A stretch of DNA of 16,724 nt from RGIG6353 sp045594565 (GCA_045594565.1 JAZNYT010000033.1:1-16724), one strand, 5' to 3'. Shown: positions 1 through 6,455, counted from the first letter of the stretch. Notes: generated by a model from the letters alone, not told the origin. Translations and numbers: made by a program.

Positions 1-33
1 CATGATATCATGATCATGATGTCATGATATCAT
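1..33. repeat. Inverted repeat at window edge
   Basis: Two perfect 12-base arms, ATGATATCATGA (2-13) and TCATGATATCAT (22-33), flank an 8-base centre. The stretch is built from overlapping ATGATATCAT/ATGATCAT palindromes. It is cut by the window edge, so its true extent is unknown. No gene is visible here and I assign no function. Confidence 0.6.
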
Positions 34-59
34 AATTGAAAACTAAAAATGGAGAATTA

Positions 60-180
60 TGAGAAACCGCAAGCGGTTTTCTTCCGAAATTATTCAATAT
101 TCATTATTCAACTTTTCAAAAGCGCAGAGATTTTGAGGTAAAATCGCGGAGTGCGAAGGCGTCGCTGTTCTTTGTACAGC
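60..180 (+). repeat. Degenerate copy of the intergenic hairpin repeat
   Basis: This gene-free stretch shares modules with the repeats at 9470-9775 and 16426-16724. It has a small hairpin AAACCG-CAAG-CGGTTT (64-79), then a TTATTCAATATTCATTATTCA run. Next is the core around GAGATTTTGAGGTAAAATC (126-144) and GAAGGCGTCGC (155-165), then hairpin GCTGT/ACAGC (164-180). The core and the GAAGGCGTCGC box occur in the same order on the minus strand at 9636-9592. The first hairpin is not shared with the other copies, which suggests exchangeable modules around a conserved core. Bases 181-225 and 254-372 show nothing recognisable. Confidence 0.6.
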
Positions 181-225
181 AGTCCGAGCAACACGCGAAG
201 AAAATGAAATTTGGATTAAACGAAA

Positions 226-253
226 GAAAGACGAGGATTTTTCCTCGTCTTTC
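226..253 (-). terminator. Intrinsic terminator downstream of glyS
   Basis: The 11-bp perfect stem GAAAGACGAGG/CCTCGTCTTTC has a 6-base loop. On the minus strand it is followed by CTTTCGTTT, a moderate U-rich tail. It lies about 120 nt beyond the glyS stop and is the first strong hairpin there. Confidence 0.7.
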
Positions 254-372
254 TACATTGTGAAAGCTTATAACTTAAATCTGTTTTGTTCGCACTATCT
301 TTTTGAAACTCGATTTATATTAAAACAGAAAATATTTTCATTTTCGTTTTTAACCAAAATATCAAGCTTCCC

Positions 373-1749
373 TTAGAATACAAGCTTAGAGTTGATGTAG
401 TTTACTACTTCGCTGATAGGAAGTCTTACCTGCTCCATAGTATCTCTGTCACGTACTGTTACGCAGCCGTCGTTTTCGGAGTCGAAGTCGTAGGTAATAC
501 AGAAGGGAGTACCGATTTCGTCCTCACGGCGGTAACGCTTACCGATAGAGCCTGCTTCGTCGTAGTCAACCATAAAGTGACGGGAAAGCTCCTCGTGAAG
601 CTCTGTTGCCTTTTCGGAAAGCTTCTTGGAAAGAGGAAGCACTGCAGCCTTGAAGGGAGCAAGAGCGGGATGGAAGCGCATAACGACACGTGTGTCGCCT
701 TCGCCAAGAACCTCTTCGTCATAAGCTTCTACAAGGAATGCAAGAGCTACACGGTCTGCACCGAGAGAAGGCTCAACAACGTAAGGAATGTATTTCTCAT
801 TTGTTTCGGGATCGAAATATTCAAGAGACTGACCGCTATGGTTCTGATGCTGAGTGAGGTCATAGTCGGTTCTGTCAGCAATACCCCAAAGCTCGCCCCA
901 TCCGAAGGGGAAGAGGTATTCGAAGTCGGTTGTAGCCTTTGAATAGAAGGAAAGCTCTTCGGGAGAATGGTCACGAAGCTTTAAGTTTTCCTTCTTCATA
1001 CCAAGGTTGTAAAGGAAGTTTGCACAGTATTCCTTCCAGAAAGCAAACCACTCAAGATCGGTATCGGGCTTACAGAAGAATTCAAGCTCCATCTGTTCAA
1101 ATTCACGTGTACGGAAGGTAAAGTTACCGGGAGTAATCTCGTTACGGAACGATTTACCAATCTGTGCAACGCCGAAGGGCACCTTTTTACGAGTGGTACG
1201 CTGAATGTTTGCGAAGTTTACGAAAATACCCTGTGCCGTTTCGGGTCTGAGGTAAAGCTCAGCCTTTGCATCCTCGGTAACGCCCTGGAACGTCTTGAAC
1301 ATAAGGTTGAACTTACGGATATCTGTGAAGTTGTGACCTCCGCACTCGGGACAAGCGATATTGTTTTCCTTGATGTAGTTCATCATCTCTTCGTTAGACC
1401 AGCCGTCTGCAGGTGAGCCCGAGAAGTCCTCGATGAGCTTGTCTGCACGATGACGAGCCTTACAGTCCTTACAGTCCATAAGAGGGTCGGAGAAGCCTCC
1501 AACGTGACCGGATGCTACCCAAGTCTGAGGGTTCATGAGAATTGCAGAGTCAAGACCTACGTTGTACTTAGACTCCTGAACGAATTTCTTCCACCAAGCC
1601 TTTTTAACGTTGTTCTTGAATTCAACGCCGAGAGGACCGTAATCCCATGTATTTGCAAGACCGCCGTAAATTTCGGAGCCCGAGTAGATAAAGCCACGGC
1701 TCTTACAAAGGGAAACGATTTTCTCCATTGTCTTTTCTGTATTATTCAT
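373..1749 (-). CDS. glyS: Glycyl-tRNA synthetase, single-chain homodimeric type
   Basis: Class II aminoacyl-tRNA synthetase that charges tRNA-Gly with glycine using ATP in the cytoplasm (EC 6.1.1.14). It is the alpha2 form, not the GlyQ/GlyS tetramer. Residues are counted from the first of three clustered ATGs. The N-terminal GSEIYGGLANTWDYGPLG (27-44) is diagnostic of this family. Motif 2 is FRNEITP...FRTREFEQMELEFF (204-228) and motif 3 is EPSLGADR (329-336). Two Cys pairs, CKDC (96-99) and CPEC (136-139), could bind zinc in the insertion domain. The C-terminal ~95 residues match an anticodon-binding domain. Length (about 460 aa) is normal. Three ATGs cluster at 1758, 1755 and 1749; AAAGG directly abuts the first, so 1749 with a 9-nt spacer is preferred (458 aa). 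The gene has its own promoter and a leader of only ~27 nt, too short for a T-box. Confidence 0.97.
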   Translation of the reverse strand: MNNTEKTMEKIVSLCKSRGFIYSGSEIYGGLANTWDYGPLGVEFKNNVKKAWWKKFVQESKYNVGLDSAILMNPQTWVASGHVGGFSDPLMDCKDCKARHRADKLIEDFSGSPADGWSNEEMMNYIKENNIACPECGGHNFTDIRKFNLMFKTFQGVTEDAKAELYLRPETAQGIFVNFANIQRTTRKKVPFGVAQIGKSFRNEITPGNFTFRTREFEQMELEFFCKPDTDLEWFAFWKEYCANFLYNLGMKKENLKLRDHSPEELSFYSKATTDFEYLFPFGWGELWGIADRTDYDLTQHQNHSGQSLEYFDPETNEKYIPYVVEPSLGADRVALAFLVEAYDEEVLGEGDTRVVMRFHPALAPFKAAVLPLSKKLSEKATELHEELSRHFMVDYDEAGSIGKRYRREDEIGTPFCITYDFDSENDGCVTVRDRDTMEQVRLPISEVVNYINSKLVF

Positions 1750-1782
1750 TTTCATCATCCTTTATAAAATATTATTCATATT

Positions 1783-1811
1783 ATTGTACCGCGAAAAAGC
1801 CTTTTAGTCAA
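1783..1811 (-). promoter_or_regulatory. Sigma-A promoter of glyS
   Basis: On the minus strand the -35 box TTGACT (1811-1806) and the -10 box TACAAT (1788-1783) are separated by exactly 17 nt. The start would be near 1776, giving a leader of about 27 nt. The -35 box lies in the loop, and the spacer in the 3' arm, of the hairpin at 1793-1822. Confidence 0.8.
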
Positions 1812-1822
1812 GAGGCTTTTTC
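1793..1822 (-). terminator. Terminator-like hairpin after hsdS
   Basis: The 9-bp perfect stem GAAAAAGCC/GGCTTTTTC has a 12-base loop. As a minus-strand RNA the 3' arm ends in five U then C, so the U-run is inside the stem and the next bases are GCGG. It can act as an A5/U5-type terminator for the hsdMS transcript, probably a leaky one. It overlaps the glyS promoter. The rest of the hsdS-glyS spacer (1823-1900) shows nothing else. Confidence 0.5.
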
Positions 1823-1900
1823 AAGACCTACAGCTTTATTTTGTGTAGGATATCTGTTTTGTGAAAATAATAATATAAAAATCTAATTTTTTATACTACT

Positions 1901-3283
1901 TTATTCACCAAGCAAAGCTTTTTCAAATTGTTCTTTTGCAACTTGCCATTCCTGTTCTGCTTCTTGGCGAAGTGTTTTTGATTGTTTAAATTTATCAAAA
2001 ACTTTGTCTGCCAATTCCTTTTGTATTTGTAACGGTGGCAAAACAATCGGAAATTTTTTGAGGAACGTATCAGGAATACGTTGTTGTCCCGCAGAGCCAC
2101 CAAACATTCCCTGTGCAGCTTCTAATATATGCTCGTCAGATAGAATAACCCATAAATACGGCATATAAATACGATCACTCTTTTGCCTTAATATATGAAA
2201 TTCCGTCGAGCCGAACCCAATATCTGTAGGCATTTCCGAAGCTAGAAAGGATTTTCCGTTCTGCATACATGGAGTAATCTTTGCCCAAAGCAAGTCTCCT
2301 TTCTTAAAGCAAGTAAATCCTGTTTTAACCTCTTCGTACTTTTTGGCTTCATAAACTACCTCATTGTTTTTTTCTCCAACTGCCGTCATTGGTACAAAGG
2401 AAACCACAGAATTATGTGACAATTCTTTTCTGCTTGTAGTGGGATTGATTTCAACAAAATTCTCAAGATTTCCTACATAATAATCATTTTTAATCAAGTG
2501 ATGAAATACTGAATTTAAGTAATCACTATGAGAATTACAATAAATGCCTATTTCTTGAATATTTTTAAGTCGGCTGTAGCTATACAACGAAGGTACATAC
2601 CCTTCAAAAGAAACTCCTATAGACTTAAGTGTTTTCTCTTTTTGACGTGCAGGTAATACTTTAGAATGTTTCAATTTCTCTTTGTAAGAAGAAAAGCATT
2701 TATCCATAAATTTAACAAGTTTTTGTTGAATTTGCATACTGGGAAGTACAATCTCAAAAGACTTAAATTCTTCTTTGTTGATATTTGGCTGACCAGAAGG
2801 ACGTTGTATGCCATTTACCCATTTTTGATAAGTTTTCGTTTTGGTGTACCAATAAACAAATTTTGGAACAACTTTTCTTTCGTCAAAACTAAACCGAATA
2901 CAATATCCTGCAAACACAGCCTTGTCGATTTTTCCGTCATAAAAATATGTCTTCCCAACTGTGCCACCAGTACGTGCGAATAAAACGTCATTAGGTTTAA
3001 GTATATGCTTTATTGCATACGATTCGGCAGTCATATATTCATGATTATCTTCAATTCCCAAATCATCAAAATCGGTTATTCTGATATACTTGGGTTGTGT
3101 ATTGTCTGTTCTTTTTATTGCTGTTGCAGATGTTCCATAACATGGTTCTTCAAGGCATAGTTCTCCCAAAGAAACCGTCTTTGTTTTGGCAACAATATAG
3201 TTAAGATTAAAAAATACATTTTTTACATCGATTCTGCTTTCAATATCCCCCCGATTGATAGCAAAGACGCAAAGGTCTTGCAC
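1901..3283 (-). CDS. hsdS: Type I restriction-modification specificity subunit
   Basis: DNA sequence-recognition subunit that targets the adjacent methylase. It has the two-fold HsdS layout. TRD1 spans about 35-180 and ends in RPSGQPNINKEEF (161-173) and IVLPSMQIQQKLV (178-190). TRD2 spans about 270-415 and ends in GSAGQQRIPDTFLKK (396-410) and IVLPPLQIQKEL (413-424). A coiled-coil tail follows (about 420-458). The listed start is GTG at 3283, 8 nt after the hsdM stop. No Shine-Dalgarno is visible there, only ACCCCCGAC, and the reading frame stays open upstream through the hsdM end in the -1 frame. Expression probably needs coupling to, or frameshifting from, hsdM. Most of the gene is much more AT-rich than hsdM (one 60-base sample, 2461-2520, is 23% GC against 52% for 4081-4140), as expected for exchangeable target domains. 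Confidence 0.9.
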   Translation of the reverse strand: MQDLCVFAINRGDIESRIDVKNVFFNLNYIVAKTKTVSLGELCLEEPCYGTSATAIKRTDNTQPKYIRITDFDDLGIEDNHEYMTAESYAIKHILKPNDVLFARTGGTVGKTYFYDGKIDKAVFAGYCIRFSFDERKVVPKFVYWYTKTKTYQKWVNGIQRPSGQPNINKEEFKSFEIVLPSMQIQQKLVKFMDKCFSSYKEKLKHSKVLPARQKEKTLKSIGVSFEGYVPSLYSYSRLKNIQEIGIYCNSHSDYLNSVFHHLIKNDYYVGNLENFVEINPTTSRKELSHNSVVSFVPMTAVGEKNNEVVYEAKKYEEVKTGFTCFKKGDLLWAKITPCMQNGKSFLASEMPTDIGFGSTEFHILRQKSDRIYMPYLWVILSDEHILEAAQGMFGGSAGQQRIPDTFLKKFPIVLPPLQIQKELADKVFDKFKQSKTLRQEAEQEWQVAKEQFEKALLGE

Positions 3284-3304
3284 GTCGGGGGTTATGCGAA
3301 AAAA
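3248..3304 (-). promoter_or_regulatory. Candidate -1 programmed ribosomal frameshift signal
   Basis: On the minus strand the heptamer T-TTT-TTC (3304-3298) lies in the hsdM zero frame (codons TTT TTC). A 6-nt spacer GCATAA (3297-3292) contains the hsdM stop. The stem CCCCCGA (3291-3285) with TCGGGGG (3254-3248) follows: seven perfect pairs, six of them G-C, around a 30-nt loop. A minor hairpin may form inside the loop (GCAA/TTGC around GACCT). After a -1 slip translation reads R-I-T-P-D and continues straight into hsdS. The frame, heptamer, spacer and stem are seen; function is inferred. Confidence 0.55.
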
Positions 3305-5109
3305 GGCTTTGAGTCCTTTTGAAATTCCTCGTATTTCAAGACAATTTCATCAAGCTGAGAGTCCGTTTTTCTGCCTGTAGCGTCATAGCCGATAAGCTCG
3401 GGTGATGCCATAAAGATAGCTTCGTTTTCGTCGGGCTTTTCGTCAGCGTTCCTTTTACGGAGAAATATAATTGATGCCTTTACTCCTGCACCGAAATGTG
3501 CAAATGCACATTGGGGAAGACTCACTACTGCAAGAAGCTGGAATTTTTTAAGAATAAAATCACGAACGTATTGCATAGAGCTGTTAGTCAAAATTCCGTC
3601 GGGTAAAACAATGGCGGCTTTGCCTGTTCCCGATTTTAAGAACTGATAAATTCGTTCAATAAAGAGAACCTCTGAGCTTTGATTTTTACGAGGCTTGTCC
3701 TTGCCCTTTGCATCAGTAACCTTTCCAAGCTCATAGGAGGAAAGATAAGGCTTCTCCTCAAGGCTGACCTTAGAGCCGAAGGGCGGGTTTGTAAGTATCA
3801 AATCGAAACGGTTCTCGTCAAAGCCCGCATTACGCTCATGCATCTTTTCTATGCTGTCCAGTGCGTCGTGGCTGATAACGTTCGTATGTCCGTCATCATG
3901 CACTATCATATTCATTTTTGCTACGCGTGCAATTTCGTCGTTTATTTCAATTCCGAAAAGGTGTTTTTCTGCAAAATCGTGCCAGTAATTAAAATACTCT
4001 ACCGTACCCTTTTTGTAATATATTTCAGCTTTATTTCTCATATAGTCGAGTGAATGAAGCAGAAAGCCTCCTGAACCGCATGCAGGGTCAAGCACGTCGG
4101 AGTCCTCTTCGGGCTTCATCATACGAACGCAAAACTCAATGATAGGACGGGGTGTGAAATACTGTCCGAAATCTCCCTTAAAGAAGCCGTCCATAAATTG
4201 CTCAAAGGCTACTCCCTTTACGTCCAAGTCCGTCTGGTTGAGGTTAATAGCTTCAAGGTGAGAAACTACCGTTCTGAGTACTCTGCTGTCTATTTTTATA
4301 GACTCCGTAAAAACCTCGGGGTCTTTTTTCTTCTGCTCGTCGTACAGTGCGTTTATACGTGCGGCAAGAGTGGCTGACGGTTCGTGTGTCTTTATTTGAA
4401 ATTCATACGGTTCTCCGTCAGGACGTGGTTTTTGTTCGTCGCTTATTTTTACAAAGATAAGCTTACAAAGCTCTCCAAAGGCTGACGGCGGAGAGAGACG
4501 GCCTCCTCCCCAAAGTGTTTGGTGGCATTTTTTAATAGCACTTATCAAGTCTTCCCTTGCTACAGGGGATATATCCGATACGGCTTCTCCCTTTTCGTTT
4601 ACTCCGCCCTTGTGGAAGCGAAACTCCTGAGGGTTTCCGTACGCCTTGGGCAAATCGGCGACAGCGTTCTGCTCACGTTCTTTACTATCGAATTTTCCCG
4701 ACACGTCAAGAACACACCTTGTTGCACCTGCAACTATAACTACGTATTCAGCTCGAATTTTCGACCATACTGCATTTTCCACACCTCGCTCAACTGCCTG
4801 TGAAAATTCAGCGTCTGTTATTCCGTCGCATCTGCATTCTGCAACTGCATACGGACGACGGCAGTCATCGTCTGAAAATATCACTATATCGGCTGTGTCA
4901 TTAAGTACGGGAACTGCAATTTTTATACGGTTCACAGGATATTCGTATCTGTATATAAGCTCTGCCCATAATTCAGCCCTAACCTTTTCTTCAGGGTTAT
5001 TAAAGCTTTCAACGTGATTATTTGACGTGAGATACGTTATTTTTGCTCTGCTGTCTTCTCCCGTTAAGTATGCATATCCGTCATTTATGGCTTTTTCAAG
5101 ATACGTCAT
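3292..5109 (-). CDS. hsdM: N6-adenine DNA methylase (HsdM) with HsdR-like N-terminal domain
   Basis: Adenine methyltransferase subunit of a type I or BcgI-like modification system. Residues about 35-150 resemble the HsdR N-terminal nuclease-fold domain. D74 of ADIVIF and E91-C92-R93 occupy the places of the D...ExK motif, so the usual lysine is arginine. The HsdM core follows: LWGGGRLSPP (199-208), GQYFTPRP (315-322), SAM-binding motif I DPACGSGGFL (341-350), catalytic motif IV NPPF (441-444) and AAIVLPDGIL (498-507). Length is 605 aa, longer than a plain HsdM of about 500 because of the added domain. The start is supported by AAGGAGAG upstream and a consensus promoter at 5276-5304. hsdS follows at 8 nt. 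No hsdR gene is in the window, so cleavage, if any, must come from the degenerate N-terminal domain or a subunit elsewhere. Confidence 0.93.
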   Translation of the reverse strand: MTYLEKAINDGYAYLTGEDSRAKITYLTSNNHVESFNNPEEKVRAELWAELIYRYEYPVNRIKIAVPVLNDTADIVIFSDDDCRRPYAVAECRCDGITDAEFSQAVERGVENAVWSKIRAEYVVIVAGATRCVLDVSGKFDSKEREQNAVADLPKAYGNPQEFRFHKGGVNEKGEAVSDISPVAREDLISAIKKCHQTLWGGGRLSPPSAFGELCKLIFVKISDEQKPRPDGEPYEFQIKTHEPSATLAARINALYDEQKKKDPEVFTESIKIDSRVLRTVVSHLEAINLNQTDLDVKGVAFEQFMDGFFKGDFGQYFTPRPIIEFCVRMMKPEEDSDVLDPACGSGGFLLHSLDYMRNKAEIYYKKGTVEYFNYWHDFAEKHLFGIEINDEIARVAKMNMIVHDDGHTNVISHDALDSIEKMHERNAGFDENRFDLILTNPPFGSKVSLEEKPYLSSYELGKVTDAKGKDKPRKNQSSEVLFIERIYQFLKSGTGKAAIVLPDGILTNSSMQYVRDFILKKFQLLAVVSLPQCAFAHFGAGVKASIIFLRKRNADEKPDENEAIFMASPELIGYDATGRKTDSQLDEIVLKYEEFQKDSKPFFA

Positions 5110-5131
5110 CTTTTTTTCTCTCCTTATTCTC

Positions 5132-5247
5132 GTCCCGAAGGGACATTTATGCTCTGGAGCATTTATGCTCTAGAGAGTATATCGCATTACGAAGTAATAT
5201 ATCGCACCGCAAGGCATATCGCAAATTCAGTCACGAATTTACATCGC
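5132..5247 (-). repeat. Array of mini-hairpins with ATATCGC spacers in the hsdM leader
   Basis: Consecutive small inverted repeats have unrelated stems: GTCCC-GAA-GGGAC (5132-5144), ATGCTC-TG-GAGCAT (5149-5162), CTCTAGAG (5168-5175), ATTAC-GAA-GTAAT (5186-5198), the short ACC-GCAA-GGC (5206-5215) and AAATTC-N6-GAATTT (5223-5240). From the fourth on they are separated by ATATCGC (5179-5185, 5199-5205, 5216-5222) and a variant ACATCGC (5241-5247). The array lies between the hsdMS promoter and the hsdM ribosome binding site, so it should be transcribed as a ~160-nt leader. No reading frame is apparent. Confidence 0.65.
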
Positions 5248-5275
5248 TGAATTTGATTGCTTTACAATTAAATTC

Positions 5276-5304
5276 ATTATACCATATATTGTATATTAAA
5301 TCAA
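5276..5304 (-). promoter_or_regulatory. Sigma-A promoter of hsdM-hsdS
   Basis: On the minus strand the -35 box TTGATT (5304-5299) and the -10 box TATAAT (5281-5276) have a 17-nt spacer. The predicted start near 5269 gives a leader of about 160 nt that contains the hairpin array. Confidence 0.8.
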
Positions 5305-5500
5305 TGTTTTTGCACTTTTTCATTAAAGTCAGATAGTTTTATTTAACGCTTTCTCTGAACGATTGTGGTGATAAGTTTCTTGTGCTAAAAACCAGTGTTT
5401 ACGAATTTACGTAAAGTTTACAATTTTTATCTTGATTTTCGAAGTAGTTTTTGTAAGATATACTTAAAGAATTTGAGTTAAATAAGAATTAAGTTTATTC

Positions 5501-5522
5501 ACTTAAGTAAGCTTACTTAAGT
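5501..5522. repeat. Perfect 22-bp palindrome, possible operator
   Basis: The arms ACTTAAGTAAG (5501-5511) and CTTACTTAAGT (5512-5522) are exactly complementary with no loop. Imperfect symmetry continues outward (AAGTTTATTC on the left, TATTAAAACTT on the right), giving a near-palindrome of about 43 bp. A dyad this exact upstream of a transporter gene suggests a dimeric regulator site, but the regulator is not identifiable. Confidence 0.6.
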
Positions 5523-5538
5523 TATTAAAACTTAAGTT

Positions 5539-5586
5539 AATAAAATAAATTCAGTTTACTTGAATAAAATAAATTTAGTTTACTTA
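5539..5586. repeat. 24-bp tandem repeat, two full copies
   Basis: Copy 1 (5539-5562) and copy 2 (5563-5586) differ only at T/C and G/A positions within AATAAAATAAATTYAGTTTA. The AATAAAATAAAT part continues degenerately to about 5620. The repeat unit contains TTTACTT, as does the nearby palindrome. Confidence 0.65.
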
Positions 5587-5659
5587 AATAAATAAAATAA
5601 ATAAATAAAATAAGTTAGTAAAGTAAATAAAGCACGGGCTTTTCGGAAAGGATAAGCCT

Positions 5660-6025
5660 ATGAAAACACTTTTACTTTATATTGGCGTGGGCTTTTTTGC
5701 AGGCTTTATAAACGGACTTGCAGGGACGGGAGGCGGTGTGCTTCTTGTATTTCTTCTCACCCGACTTGCCTTTCCTGCCGATAAAACCTTTGCAACCACA
5801 AATATGACGGTGCTGATACTCTCCCTTGTCAGCCTCTTTCTATATCTTAAAAACGGTACTCTCACCTCCGACCTCCTTCCTCACTTTTTCGGCACTGCCT
5901 TTCTCCCCGCAGTTCTCGGCGGTGCGGTTGGAAGTCTCCTCCTTTCGAAAATCAAGGGTAGCTTTCTTAAAAAGCTTTTCGCAGCCCTTGTAATAGTAGG
6001 TGGCGTGGGGAGGATTTTCGGATGA
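5660..6025 (+). CDS. TauE/SafE-family permease, N-terminal-half-type protein
   Basis: Small integral membrane protein of the sulfite exporter TauE/SafE family, which exports sulfur-containing or organic anions; the substrate here is unknown. It has 121 aa with four predicted membrane segments (about 4-33, 46-66, 72-95, 103-121). The first carries the glycine-rich GLAGTGGGVLLV (20-31) typical of each TauE half. This is half the usual ~250 aa. AAAGGA lies 8-9 nt before the ATG. The stop overlaps the next ATG as ATGA, so both halves are translationally coupled and probably assemble into one transporter. Confidence 0.85.
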   Translation: MKTLLLYIGVGFFAGFINGLAGTGGGVLLVFLLTRLAFPADKTFATTNMTVLILSLVSLFLYLKNGTLTSDLLPHFFGTAFLPAVLGGAVGSLLLSKIKGSFLKKLFAALVIVGGVGRIFG

Positions 6026-6360
6026 GCTTTATTATTGCCGTCCTCACGGGACTCGGAGTCGGGTCTGGAGGACTTTACATTCTTTATCTCACCCTCCTAA
6101 AGGACGTGCCACAGGGAGAGGCACAGGGGCTTAACCTCATATTCTTTATTGCCGCCTCCCTTGCGGCGGCGATAGTGAATACTCTGAAAAAAAGAATATC
6201 CTTTTCGGCGGTGTTTCTCTTCTCTGCGACGGGTATTGTGGGCACCTTTCTCGGGGCAGGTCTTGCGAGCGTGCTTCACGGAAAAGCTCTGTCAGTCATC
6301 TTCGGAGTCCTCCTTGTGAGTGCAGGGGTTATGGGTATATTTGCAAAGCAAAAAAAATAA
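6022..6360 (+). CDS. TauE/SafE-family permease, second half-type protein
   Basis: Partner of the preceding TauE/SafE half, 112 aa with four predicted membrane segments (about 3-26, 34-55, 62-85, 89-107). It repeats the family signature as GLGVGSGGLYILYL (10-23), then PQGEAQGLNL at the start of the second segment. It begins with the ATGA overlap and has its own strong site, GGGGAGGA, 7-8 nt upstream, so both proteins should be made in similar amounts. The likely working unit is a heterodimer with eight segments, equal to one full-length TauE. A disrupted single gene is less likely because the second half has a proper ribosome binding site and start. No clear terminator follows; the next gene has its own promoter. 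Confidence 0.82.
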   Translation: MSFIIAVLTGLGVGSGGLYILYLTLLKDVPQGEAQGLNLIFFIAASLAAAIVNTLKKRISFSAVFLFSATGIVGTFLGAGLASVLHGKALSVIFGVLLVSAGVMGIFAKQKK

Positions 6361-6398
6361 ACTCCTTTTTCTTTAAAAATTAAAAAATTTTTCATATT

Positions 6399-6427
6399 TT
6401 GACAGGTAAAATATAGTATAATACAGT
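6399..6427 (+). promoter_or_regulatory. Probable promoter of the ABC-FtsX gene
   Basis: A perfect -35 box TTGACA (6399-6404) lies 51 nt before the start codon. At 17 nt the -10 position reads TACAGT (6422-6427), a moderate match. The better TATAAT (6417-6422) is only 12 nt away, so the -10 assignment is uncertain. Confidence 0.5.
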
Positions 6428-6455
6428 AAAAGAACTAAGAGAAAGAGGAAATAAA

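Larger units (their letters stand above)
5305..5659. other. AT-rich gene-free spacer between divergent hsdM and tauE genes
   Basis: No plausible gene is seen. The stretch holds a 22-bp palindrome, a 24-bp tandem repeat and a possible plus-strand promoter (TTGATT at 5432-5437, 16 nt, TAAGAT at 5454-5459) that could serve the TauE genes. The promoter is about 200 nt from the start codon, so it is a weak candidate. Confidence 0.5.

Noticed and set aside
577..942. Open frame on the plus strand over glyS, 121 codons
   Set aside because: It lies opposite the highly conserved synthetase gene, has no recognisable protein character or ribosome binding site, and is a shadow.
1759..1782. T-box riboswitch ahead of glyS
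   Set aside because: The promoter leaves a leader of only about 27 nt, too short for a T-box, and no T-box sequence or antiterminator is visible.
6022..6025. TauE split caused by a sequencing frameshift
   Set aside because: The second half has its own GGGGAGGA site, a proper start and a start-like N-terminus, and ATGA overlaps are normal between coupled genes.
6361..6398. Terminator after the second TauE gene
   Set aside because: The region has A and T runs but no stable G+C stem; read-through into the next gene is possible.
6399..6422. TTGACA with TATAAT as the promoter of the ABC-FtsX gene
   Set aside because: The spacing is 12 nt, well below the usable 16-18 nt; the 17-nt alternative TACAGT was listed at moderate confidence.
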